Notes: generated by a model from the sequence alone, not told the origin. DNA of 64,000 bases from Rhipidocladum racemiflorum (GCA_036346355.1 CM070576.1:10275558-10339557); one strand, 5' to 3'. Positions 22,842-32,695 are shown, counted from the stretch's first letter. Made by a program: numbers and translations.

Positions 22842-25016
22842 TTAGGTTTTCCCACAATAATTTGAGCGGTAGAATTTCCTTCTTTTGGCTAAGGAATCTA
22901 ATGAAACTCGAAGAGATTGACCTTTCAGATAATACTGACTTAGTTGTTGATGTCAATGTTCCGGGATGGGTACCTTTATTCCAACTGAAATGCCTAGCGC
23001 TCTCCGGCTGCGACCTTGACAAAGGCATTATTGCAGAGCCACATTTTGTACGCACACAGCATCATTTACAGGAGCTTGATTTGTCCAACAATTACTTGTC
23101 AGGGAGAATGCCTAACTGGCTATTTACAAAGGAAGCAACTCTAGTTGATCTAAATCTTGGAAATAACTTGCTAACTGGATCTCTAGACCCAATTTGGTAC
23201 CCCCAAGCTTATCTACAGGATATCAACATATCTATCAACAGTATTTCTGGGCAGCTACCGGCCAACATCAGCTCAATGTTTCCAAGATTGATTACTCTAG
23301 ACTTTTCTAACAATAACATTCCTGGAGATATACCGAGATCATTATGCCACATCAATTCCATCGGACATGTAGACCTATCAAACAACAAGTTTTCTGGTAA
23401 ACTACCTGTTTGCGTGTTCACTGATTTTCCCAACCCGGTCTTGAAGGTCTCAAACAACCAACTTGGCGGTCTGATACTTGGTGGGATGAATAATTTGTCC
23501 ATAAATTTGGACACAATGTTCCTAAATAGCAACAAATTTGAAGGAACACTACCTCGTAATCTATCAGGGCACTTGTCGCTCATGGATTTACAAGATAACA
23601 AGTTGTCTGGCAAACTTGATACTTCATTTTGGAAACTACCACGTTTGCAGTTCCTGAATCTTGCTGGTAACAATATAACAGGTGAAATTCACCCAAAGAT
23701 ATGCGGGTTAGAACAAATTGAGATTTTAGATCTATCAAATGACAACCTTATAGGGTCTATACAAAACTTTAACTGCACTATGCTCAGGTTTCTGAATGTA
23801 TCTGGGAATGACTTACATGGTGATATTCCAAATTCTTTTCTCAGTAAGTCAGATATTAGAGTTTTGGGTCTAAGAGACAATCAGTTCACGGGTAACTTGT
23901 ATTGGATACAATATCTTGATGAAATTACGCTGCTTTGTTTGGGTGGGAATAAGTTTGAAGGGCAAATTAATCACCCCCAAGATGTGTCGCCTCCTGAGCT
24001 TGATGATAATCGATCTCTCAAACAACCGTCTTTCAGGGTCATTGCCTCCATGCATTGGTGATATCCCTTTCTACAATGTTGATGCTGAATACTCTTGGAA
24101 GCTGTACAATCGTATAGAACAGTTTGACTCTTGGGGGGCGAGAAGATTATGACAATCAGCGAACAGACAATTATATTTATGGCCAACAAGGCTTTTTTTT
24201 CAGAACCAAAGGAAATCGTTACACATATGGGCGTAGTTTTTTCGATTCGATGTCCGGCATTGACCTATCTAGGAATTCGTTATCTGGAGAAATTCCTTGG
24301 GAACTCGGAAATCTGAGCCATATCAACACTACTACAAAACATCAAATAAGTGTCGGTAAATTAGTGTCGGTTTTTTTGGAACCGACACAAATAAAGTTTT
24401 TATGTCGGTTCTAAAACTTAAAATAGTAGAAAGACTATTTGTGTCGGTTCTAGCTAAAAACCGACACAAATAATGCATTATTTGTGTCGGTTCTAGCCAA
24501 AAACCGACACTAATAGTAGTCCTATTATTTGTGTCGGTTCTAGCCAAAAACCGACACTAATAGTCCAATTTTATGTGTCGGTTCTAGCTAAAAACCGACA
24601 CAAATAGTCTTCCTATTATTTGTGTCGGTTCTAGACAAAAACCGACACAAATAATATTATTTGTGTCGGTTCTAGCCAAAAACCGACACAAATAGTCTGT
24701 GTGATAGTAAAACGGCCATAACTTTTGACTCGTAACTCTGATGGACGCGTTCTTTGGCTTGTTGGAAACATAACGAGAAGCACTATTTGAAAATCAGTAG
24801 GTTTTTCTATTATTTACTTGTGTGAGTGCGAGCGTGGCAAAATAATTTAAAAAAAAACTTCGTTTAAGACCTCAAAACGGCTTTCGAAGTTTTGTACCCG
24901 TTTTGAAGTACGACAACACTAAAATATATCTCAAACCATGTTTGGAGTATGAGATCATTAAAATTAATTTTCGGATACACTGCAGGGTTAAGAGAAGAAG
25001 AATGTGTTATATGTCA

Positions 25017-25116
25017 CATGCGATCACACCAGCACTAAAGCATTGGATTTTGTAAGAACTTCAAAGTTAAGTTGGGTGAGAGTAGTTCTAGGATGAGTGA
25101 CCTCTCGGGAAGTTAA
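25017..25116 (+). pseudogene. 5S rRNA-like segment, copy 1, inside CACTA-2
   Basis: The segment runs ATGCGATCACACCAGCACTA ... AAGTTAAG ... GAGAGTAGTTCTAGGATGAG, TGACCTCTCGGGAAGT. This follows plant 5S rRNA from its 5' end to about nucleotide 100 with mostly transition differences and a roughly 4-base gap in the internal control region (GTTAAG then TTGGGTGAGAG). It is a degenerate copy, not a functional 5S gene. The match was judged by eye against remembered plant 5S sequence. Confidence 0.82.
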
Positions 25117-25120
25117 ATTC

Positions 25121-25205
25121 GCTAGATTCTGTTAGAACTTTGAAATTAAGTGTGCTTAGATGAGAGCACATACTAGTATGGGCTATGTGAGGTTAATACG
25201 TGGCA
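25121..25205 (+). pseudogene. 5S rRNA-like segment, copy 2, inside CACTA-2
   Basis: Directly downstream of copy 1 and in the same orientation: TAGAACTTTGAAATTAAGTG, TGCTTAGATGAGAG, ACTAGTATGGGCTATGTGAG. It corresponds to 5S nucleotides from about 30 to the 3' end, more diverged than copy 1, and it keeps the GTGCTT part of box A that copy 1 lost. The first 30 nucleotides are missing. Confidence 0.68.
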
Positions 25206-25919
25206 TGGAGTTGCCAAATCTAACATAATAGTAGATATATTTTTTTATCATATTTATCATATTATTTGTGTCGATTTTTGGCTAGAATCGACACAAATAG
25301 TATTATCTGTGTCGGTTCTAGCCAAAAACCGACACAAATAGTCTTATTAGTGTCGGTTTGAAAACCGACACTAATAATCTCTGATTATTACTGTCGGTAC
25401 ATCTGTGTCGGTTCGAAAACCGACACTAATGTCGATTCCGAACCGACACAGATGAGGTTCTCTGTAGTAGTGCAAGGCCCTCAATCTGTCCTACAATTCC
25501 TTTACCGGCCCAATTCCAGCGAGCTTTGCAAACATGGCGGAAATAGAAAGCATGGATCTATCCTATAACAAGCTAAGTGGACAGATACCACGGCAATTAA
25601 CTCAGTTATCGTCACTGGAGGTGTTCTTTGTGGCATACAACAACTTATCAGGATGTGCACCAAACACTGGTCAGTTCGGTTCATTTAATATGGATAGTTA
25701 CAAAGGCAACAACAACCATCAAAGGGCATCGCAGGGGGGTAGATGCACTTCCAGATCAGGACCAAGTTCTTTGTCACGAGAAGATACAGAGACGAAGGAG
25801 GATGATCCGGTGCTCTACGCGGTCAGTGCTGCCTCGTTTGTATTGGCATTTTGGGCTACCGTGGCATTCATGTTTTGCCATTCGACCGGGCAGCATGTAA
25901 TACTGAAACTGTAGAATGT

Positions 25920-25929
25920 CAGACTAATA
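25920..25929. repeat. 10-bp target duplication CAGACTAATA, left copy
   Basis: Repeated at 26485-26494 on the other side of the Mutator-type MITE. It lies 5 bp behind the RLP stop codon, so the insertion is in the RLP 3' untranslated region. Confidence 0.85.
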
Positions 25930-26484
25930 GAGTTTTTTTTAAATAATACTTTTTTTAAAATGTATTGCAGTATTAATACGCGGAAAACAAAAATTGCAAA
26001 AATAACACCTATTCGCCAAACAGTATGGCGAAATAGCTATTTTCGCCGAACGGTATGGTGAAATATCTATTTTCGCCAAACGGTGTGGCGACTAATGCCT
26101 AATTACGCAGTTAACCGCTAGGCGATAAATTCCACGGGGAACGAGGGTATTATCGCCAAACCGTTTGACGAAAATAGAGTTGTCACCATACGGTGCGGCG
26201 AAAATAGAGTTATAGCCGTACGGTACGGCGAAAATAGAGTTTTCGCCGTACGGTACGGCGAAAATAGCTTCTTCCCCCTAAACTCTGACGGCCGACTGTT
26301 AACTGCATATTTAAGCAGTGGTCGCCGCACTGTTTGGCGAAAATAGCTATTTCGCCGTACCGTTCGGCGAAAATAGCTATTTTGCCATACCGTTAGGCGA
26401 ATATGTGTTATTTTTGCAATTTTTGTTTTTTGCGTATTAATACCATAATTTATTTTAAAAAAAGTATTATTTTAAAAAAAATTC
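25930..26484. mobile_element. Mutator-like MITE (555 bp) with an internal palindrome array
   Basis: Long inverted ends of about 90 bp (GAGTTTTTTTTAAATAATAC... against GGAATTTTTTTTAAAATAAT... read from the right) and a 10-bp target duplication fit a Mutator-like non-autonomous element. Between the ends lie about ten imperfect palindromes of the CGCCGTACGGTACGGCG type. No coding capacity. Confidence 0.82.
26013..26402. repeat. Array of about ten 16-17-bp imperfect palindromes
   Basis: Examples are CGCCAAACAGTATGGCG, CGCCGAACGGTATGGTG, CGCCGTACGGTACGGCG and CGCCGTACCGTTCGGCG, usually separated by AAAATAG-type spacers. Palindrome arms vary in step with each other in several units. It fills the core of the Mutator-like MITE. 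Confidence 0.85.
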
Positions 26485-26494
26485 CAGACTAATA

Positions 26495-26815
26495 TTATCC
26501 TACAAGAAAACAAGAGGCAAGCATGCAATTCTGCTATAGTTCATTGTTGCAACTTTATTCAATAGTACCCGTTTGTTTCATTCTCTAAACAGTTGTTTAG
26601 CTGTAACTCTGTAATAATGGTTTGGTTGTGTTCATCTCATGATGCAGAGGCCGAGGGAGTTCATCTTCTATTATCTAAAAAAATCTATTTTTTATAAATT
26701 CATCTTTCAATCAATTTTTTAAATTTAAGACTTTTCCCAGGGTAATTGGAGCAGTAGGTTGTCTTCTCTCCCTTCTACCTGAGAAACCTCATAAAACACT
26801 AAGAGAGAGATCATT
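26495..26815 (+). other. Remainder of the RLP 3' untranslated region
   Basis: Continues the RLP downstream sequence after the MITE: a Tn-rich segment with TTTGGTTGTGTTCATCTCAT and GATGCAGAGGCCG, which resembles 3' ends of grass RLP transcripts (from memory). No open frame. Confidence 0.45.
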
Positions 26816-28640
26816 TGTGTGCTGTTTGGTTGCCTGTATCTGAAGAGATTTGGCTCTGAAGATGCAACGGAGGTCTGTTTGGTTGGCTTCTCAAGACACT
26901 GGGCCAGGCCCTCCACATGCAAACTTACCCCCGGAGCCAGGCCCCGCTAAAACGAAAAGTTTGGGCATTTCCGGCGGGCTTGGCTCCGCAGATGCAATCG
27001 CTCTCGCCGAATCCCAAGCTCCTGGCTCCGCTCGCTCCTCCACGCCTGGCTCAGATCTGAGGAATCCTCCCACTGCTGCTCATGGCGCTCGCTCCTTAGA
27101 TCTGATTCCTCCACGCCGCCGCGCCCCCGGTCTCCCTCCTCTCTGGTCCCCCTCGTCCCCCGCGCGCCTCCAGCTTCTGGTCTCCCGCGCCTCCTCTGAA
27201 CCCCCATGGCACCTCCCCCCTTGCCTGCTCTAGCCGCCGTCTACCGCACCGGACTCCCTCCTCCTCGGCTTGCGCCGGCTCGCGTCGCCTTGGCCCGGCT
27301 CTGTCCCGGTTTGTGTCCCGATTCGATCTAGGGTTTGGTAAACCCTAATCTAATTCCCCCCTTACCTTCTTCTATCTGATACCGAGTCCTCCTTTCCCTT
27401 CTAATCTATGTGTGATGGTTGCATTATAATGTTGATGATCTGGGAATGGTGGATTTGATGATGAATAATTGATACTAAGATCATCCTCTGATCTGTGATG
27501 TGGCTAAGGGGTTAATTGATTTGGTTGAGTTCAATTACCGAAGAGATACGTTTAGCAGATGATGATTTGATGCTGAACTACAATCTATGATGCTAAAAGC
27601 TTGTCTAGATCACATGGTAGATGATGGAAACTGATACTATGTTTTGAGGTGAGCTACTGTCCTTTTGGTCTGTGATGCAAAATCTATCTATGTTACATGC
27701 AAGTTGGATGGCATTTGTGTATTTCCTAACTATGATTGCGTCTGAGAAACATGTTTAATAGGGATTTCTCGATGCCACCCTTGCATTTTGTTTTTCTAAA
27801 GTACTGAGACCATGAATCCTTTTTCTATTCTCATTTAGACCTACTATCACATTTCATATTTAAAGTGAAGCGCATTTTAGATCATATTAAGTGGTTAAAG
27901 AAGATTATGTATGTAGTTATCATTGTTGTACTTTATGCTTCAATTGCGAATTAGACCGATTCCTGCAAATTTGTATCATACTAGTCGCCATTTGTATCAT
28001 GCTGTATGCGCCATGTACATAAATTTCTTTATAATTCCACAAGCATCATATCATTCTAATCTTTTTCAGTATTAAAATACACGGATAAACAAAATCAATA
28101 AATAAACGAATAAAAGAAAAGCAAGAAGAAAGGAAAATGGGAAAATCCTGAAAGAGAGACCGGGGAAAGGGTCGGGAGGATATTTTGGTTATTTTTGAGA
28201 TTTTGGAGACTTAGTTTGGCGGAGTGGATGTCATTTTTGGGCTCAGTGGTTCGAACTGATTAAGAAAATATATTTTTAGATTTTTGTGATTTTTTGAATT
28301 AATTAAATCCAGAAAAGAAAAAAAATAAATAGAAAAAACAAAAAAATAAAAAAATTCAGTGGACACAATCCGTTTGAAAACAATAAATTCGGAAAAAAAA
28401 TAAAAAAATTAAGTGGACGCAATCCACTTAAATTTATCAAAAAAAAAATAAAAAATTAAACAATAGTTGGGGACCGTTGAAAATAAAAAAAAATATATTT
28501 AAGCAGTCGAAGACCGCTGGAAATAAAAAAATTTAAATTTTTTTGGATCAAAACTCTGGTTTTTACTGTTCAGAGGTTATTTTCAGAATTTTGTCGGATC
28601 AACCAGGACTTAAAAAAATAAACCAAACAACCAAGCTAAA
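26816..28640. other. Unassigned region with Harbinger-like left edge and GC-rich leader-like patch
   Basis: It begins GTGCTGTTTGGTTGCCTGTA, similar to the edge of the Harbinger-like MITE at 22226, and TCTGTTTGGTTGGCTTCTC occurs 54 bp further on. 26880-27350 is GC-rich with peptide-like but unrecognised frames, followed by CTAGGGTTTGG and intron-like AT-rich DNA to 28640, including poly-A/T stretches with repeated AAGTGGACGCAATCCACTTA-like units. A possible right edge is AAACCAAACAACCAAG near 28625. Element borders and target duplication could not be confirmed. Confidence 0.35.
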
Positions 28641-28944
28641 ACAGTAAAAAATCCCCTTACCCTCCACCCTCTCTCTCTTTCTGACACCATTCCCTAATCC
28701 TCTTGCTCCCGATCTGGCTCTTCTGCCCAAACCAATGCCTTCGTTGCTGGCCGCCGCCGACTCACCATCGCCGCCGGCCTCTTCATCCTCTTGTGACGGG
28801 GTCCCGCCGGCTCTTTCCCCCTCCTCACGCTCACGCGACTATGCCTGGCTCCTCCCTTGGATGCACCACCCTGTGGCTTTCGAGCCCGCCTGGCTTCCGG
28901 CCCGCGTAGCACTGGCTGGCCTCGGGCCGGACCTCGTCCACCAT
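28641..28944 (+). other. GC-rich exon-like fragment abutting truncated Gypsy-2
   Basis: 28735-28944 reads openly with MPSLLAAADSPSPPASSSSC and WMHHPVAFEPAWLPARVALA, after a CT-rich leader typical of plant 5' untranslated regions. I do not recognise the protein. The frame fuses directly into antisense Gypsy-2 DNA at about 28945, so at best it is a truncated gene start. Confidence 0.35.
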
Positions 28945-29204
28945 GCAAACTTCTTCTCCTTTTTCAACAATTGCGTAAGAGGTCTCGCAATCGTCGAAAA
29001 GCCTTCAATGAAGCGGCGGTAGTAACCTGCCATTCCAAGGAAACTCCGGATTTGGGTCACGGTCTTCGGCTGCTCCCAGTGTAACACAGCTTCTACCTTG
29101 CTTGGATCAACGAGGACTCCTTCTGTGGTCATCACATGTCCGAGGAACTCCACCTTGTCCTTCCAAAAGTCACACTTGCTGAATTTAGCGAAGAGTTGTT
29201 GTTC
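28945..29204 (-). pseudogene. Gypsy-2 RT, C-terminal part (left of the Copia insertion)
   Basis: Residues such as SEQQLFAKFSKCDFWKDKVE, FLGHVMTTEGVLVDPSKVEA and IRSFLGMAGYYRRFIEGFS are the RT thumb/connection of Ty3/gypsy elements. The piece continues directly from the part at 40674-41149 once the Copia element and one TGTTC are taken out. It ends at KKEKKFAW, where unrelated GC-rich DNA starts. Confidence 0.92.
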
Positions 29205-30599
29205 TGAAAGGACCAACGATGTCGCCTAGAGGGGGGGTGAATAGGCGGATTAAAAAATCACAGCGGAAATAAAACTGGCCGAGCTGGTCAATCCGGAGTC
29301 TCCGGGTATTTGATCCGGTGTCTCCGGCTTGTCCAGAGTGTCCGGTCTTATGTCCGGACTCTCCGGGTTAGTTGGCTCGGGAGCGCAACTAAGACTACTC
29401 TAGCAAGCATAATAAACCACTAGAATTAGATAGCAAGAGCAACCTAGAACAATTGCTAGTAAGGATTTGAATTAAAGCTAAGCAAAGAGCTAGATCTAGC
29501 TTTACAAAAACAAACCCAAACAAGCAAGACTAGGAAGTAAAAGAGAACAAGAGGGACACGAATTTTCACCGAAGTTCGGGTTCTTGAAGGGAACCCTACG
29601 TCTCCGTTGAGGTGGCTCGGTCGCACTTGAGCCGGGGTCTCTTTCAACCCGCTTTCCTCCCGGTGTTGCACAAATGCACTCGCCGGCTTCACTTCTTGTC
29701 TCTTTCCTTTCGGAGGCGAGACTCGCCTTCACAAACGACTGGGGCTCACCACACGCGTTGGTAGCTCCCGGTGACTCCTAGCCGTCTAGGAGACCTTCAA
29801 CCTCCAAGAGTAATAACACCACGAAGAATCGCTTGGAGGATGAACTAGTGCTCAACAACTAGAAATGAATGCACCTAGCACTTTACTTCTTCCTCTCCTC
29901 ACCAAAATGGATCAACAACCAAATCTAATGGTGGGAGGAAGTAGGAGCTCTATTGAATGCTTGGAAGAGGTTAGGAGTGGCTTGAATGCTGCAATGAATG
30001 AGCTCAATCCTTCTTCTAGCCGTTGGGAGAGAGTGGGGGCTTTAAATAGTCAATTCAAAAACTAGCCGTTACTCTCGATTTTGTACAGGCCGGAGTGTCC
30101 GGACAAATAACCCGGAGACTCCGGACACAATGTCCGGATACTCCGGACAATTTGGAATAAAAGTGGCCGAGGGGTCCAACCCGGAGACTCCGGACATATT
30201 GTCCGGATACTCCGGATTGAATCCGGACACTCCGGACAGAATGTCCGGACTCTCCGAGTTTAGGGGCTCGGTTCGAATTCCAGATTTTGGAAAATGCAAG
30301 TGTTTGCGTGCTAGTTTGAATGCAAGTTTTGATGCTGAGCACATGCACATCCTAAAATTGATTTTTCGTCGCATCCTCTTAGTAGTACGGCTATCCTTAA
30401 GACTCAAAACAATATAAAAATTACAAGTCTTCGTCTTGATGCCGTTTTCTCGAAATTTGACGCGCTTAGGACGGTCCAATCTTATTCCGAGCTTGATGTG
30501 ATCTCGATAACTGCATTAATCTTAGTTGAAGCATTAGATCACATTAATTGTGTCATCATTAATCACCAAAATAAAATGAGGGGCCTAGATGCACTTTCA
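29205..30599 (-). repeat. Copia 3' LTR (1395 bp)
   Basis: Nearly identical to 39262-40673, apart from small indels in CCGGAG-rich stretches (for example about 18 bp present only in the other copy near 40170). Ends TG...CA. It contains two clusters of TCCGGA/CCGGAGACTCCGG repeats (about 29296-29370 and 30085-30262). Confidence 0.95.
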
Positions 30600-30613
30600 A
30601 TCTCCCCCTTTTT
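30600..30613 (-). promoter_or_regulatory. Copia polypurine tract
   Basis: The minus strand reads CCAAAAAGGGGGAGAT directly before the 3' LTR, the expected plus-strand DNA priming site. 30614-31025 beyond it is non-coding 3' element sequence. Confidence 0.85.
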
Positions 30614-31025
30614 GGTGAATTGATGACAACACAATTAACAGCAAATAAAATGATATGAAATTGACTATAACAAATCAAATAAAAGGTGGAGCTCCCCCTA
30701 AATGTGTGCATTAGAAGTTTTGAGTGGAATCAAATGCACATATTTAACGAGAAATAACCGAGAGCTCCCCCTCAAACAATTGCATCCGAGAAAACATCAC
30801 AATTAACTGAAAGTAATCCATGCATAAGATAAGCATAATGTCATTACATGGATAAAGAGGAAATAACAGAGTTCACGACAGCATAAAAAGCAATAGATAG
30901 AAAGCAACAAAATACAAATCCACGACCGACAGCAAAGGAAAAACGCGACAACAACTAAACGACAACGCTAAAGATATCACTCCCCCTTTGGCATCAAGAC
31001 ACCAAAAGAGGGAAGACACGAGAAA

Positions 31026-32695
31026 TCACTCGTCGTCGTCTTCGTCGTCAGAAGCTGAGTACTCGCTGCCGGGGTCATCTCCAGCGGCTGGCGGAGCAGA
31101 GGAGGTGATGCCGAAGAGCTGATCTGCAGAAGTGGCATCGCTACTCTCCTCGGAAGACCCGGAGGAGTCGCTGGGAGAGACTGCCTCGCCATTGTGGCGG
31201 CGGATGCTGCGAATGTCCTGACCATTCTTCTTTATCTGCCTGCTCATCACCTTCTGCCTGGTGGAGATGTCACGGCACAGACAGAAGACATGCTTTAGCA
31301 TCCTCTGGAGCACTCTACTCGTAACCTCAGTCTGCTCAGAAGGGATGCCCGAAGGCACAGAAGGAGCCGGAGCAGACGTAGAACTCGAGGCGCGACCGCG
31401 TCGAGTCCTAGGTGCGCCAGTCCAGCGGCGAGCAGGAAGCGATCGGAGGACGAACCTTGTAAGAAAGGTGCTCCTCGTCACGACAAACTTCAGCACCACC
31501 GGCGAAGTGATCAAAGCCATCACAAAAGGAGCGTAACTGCAGCTGCCCATGTTGCTCTGCGCATTCTGCCTCATCGTCTCCCAGATGAAGTCAACAATAT
31601 CAAAAGGATGAGTGCGCTCAACGAGGTGGTACAGCAGGTTCCTGCCATAGGAACTGATGGTAGAAGCATCTCCTTCCTTGGGCCAAAGAGTGACCCTCAG
31701 CATCCTGTTGAGGACAGCAGGTACATCCTTCAGACCCTTGATGGTCCCCACTGTGAAACTCCTAGAAGTGTCATACAAAGACTCGATCTTCTCAGGAGTC
31801 AGAACCTTCTTCTCATGAAGCTTCGGACTGTCATTGTACCGAAGGCTGAGGACTCTAGCAAATCTCTTCTTGTTGGCCTTGTACCACACCCTGTCAGTCA
31901 TCCACCAGATGGCATCCTCAGTCTTGTCAAAGTAGAGGGTGGCAAAGAACTGCATAACTGTCTCATTGTTCCAATCACACTTGAAGGACATGATGTCCTT
32001 GACCTCATGCAGCTCACAGATCTCAAGAATCTGAGCGAAAACTGGATGCTCAGCAGCTGCCATGTACTCCCAGTCGATAGTCTTCATCCTGACCACTGGG
32101 TGCTCAAGAGGGTAGAGGACCGTCTCATAGAAGTCTGACTGAAACCGGTTCCAGAACCGGCGGTCCACATACTCATCCTGATGGAAACTGAGCGGATCTT
32201 TCTTTCTTTGCTCAACTATAGCCTTGCCCTTGCCAGAACCCGTCCTGTAGTCAATCACTCTCAAGGGGTTAACTGACATGGGGTACCTCCACAAAGGCTT
32301 GGCTTTGGCCAAGGGGCCAATGAAATGACCTGAAGTACGGAATTCCCTTCTCTTCTGATCCCTCAGCCTAGCATGAGTATCTGCAGGGTGCTCATCTGGA
32401 TCGGGCTGAGGTAGAGGAGGAGGCCCGAGCCTGTGGTGTGCCGAGCTCTTCTGCTTGAGACGGCCGAGCTTGAGGTGGGAGGAGGATTGGACATGAGGTG
32501 TGAGCGGATGAAGTCCCAATCCTCGGCGCACTTCCCCACGGAGGTGGGCTGCTTTGCCACGGCGTGACGCGGCCTCTTGGGCGCCGGACGAGCAGACGGA
32601 GAACTGGAGGGACTGTCCGGAGACGGAGAGTCCCTAGGAAGATCACCACCACCACCAGCTGAAGACCCCTGAGAAGGATCCATCTGACCAGACAA
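31026..32695 (-). pseudogene. Copia third ORF (SIRE-type extra protein, function unknown; frameshifted)
   Basis: Located between RNase H and the 3' LTR. The start at 32695 or the inner ATG at 32683 (MDPSQGSSAGGGGDLPRD) reads 80-odd residues before a frameshift at about 32440, then 31026-32470 continues. The body has RFWNRFQSDFYETVLYPLE, MSFKCDWNNETVMQFFATLY, KTEDAIWWMTDRVWY and SSYGRNLLYHLVERTHPFD; the C-terminus is acidic (EYSASDDEDDDE). I see no convincing signal peptide or membrane segment, so calling it an envelope is not supported here. It resembles proteins annotated in grasses as putative plant transposon protein domain (from memory). Role unknown. Confidence 0.72.

Larger units (their letters stand above)
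24327..25472. mobile_element. CACTA-2: non-autonomous CACTA element, 1146 bp
   Basis: Ends are CACTACTACAAAAC and GTAGTAGTG, with CAA duplications at 24324-24326 and 25473-25475. It carries about six GTGTCGGTT...AACCGACAC pairs on the left and four on the right, of the same type as CACTA-1, and no transposase. Removing the element and one CAA restores the RLP reading frame exactly across the site (SHI then KALNLSYNS), so the insertion is precise. The middle holds two 5S-rRNA-like segments. It probably relied on a CACTA-1-like transposase. Confidence 0.95.
21538..25914 (+). pseudogene. Leucine-rich-repeat receptor-like protein (RLP) gene, 5'-truncated and disrupted
   Basis: Membrane LRR proteins of this kind act in pathogen perception or development (family knowledge). 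LRR motifs run throughout: LQYLNLSHNYLEVIDL, NLQKLDLSYNKFNGSLP, HLQELDLSNNYLSGRMP, DSMSGIDLSRNSLSGEIP. Canonical introns lie at 21638-21743 and 21969-22043. The end has an acidic linker (EDTETKEDDP), one transmembrane segment (about VLYAVSAASFVLAFWATVAF) and a short tail ending HVILKL, with no kinase: an RLP, not a receptor kinase. The 5' part is cut off by Gypsy-1. Frameshifts lie near 22092, 22223, 23978 (C run), about 24130 and the T run near 24195. A Harbinger-like MITE and CACTA-2 interrupt the coding sequence. Confidence 0.9.

Noticed and set aside
25017..25205. Functional 5S rRNA gene or gene pair
   Set aside because: Copy 1 has a gap in the internal promoter, copy 2 lacks the first 30 nucleotides, and both carry many substitutions.
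26013..26402. CRISPR-like regular repeats
   Set aside because: Units are imperfect short palindromes with similar, not unique, spacers, inside a plant MITE with a 10-bp target duplication; no cas-like gene. Kept as a palindrome array.
27325..27350. Telomere-like AAACCCTAA
   Set aside because: Only one or two units; the CTAGGGTTT motif is common in plant 5' leaders.
29865..30065. Identical 66-codon frames at 29865-30065 and 39921-40121 as a duplicated gene
   Set aside because: They are the two LTR copies of the same Copia element; no independent gene evidence.
31608..32138. 176-codon plus-strand open frame
   Set aside because: Antisense shadow of the Copia third ORF, which has the more protein-like sequence.
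31026..32695. Envelope gene making the Copia element virus-like
   Set aside because: No signal peptide or transmembrane segment is visible, so only an extra ORF of unknown role is called.
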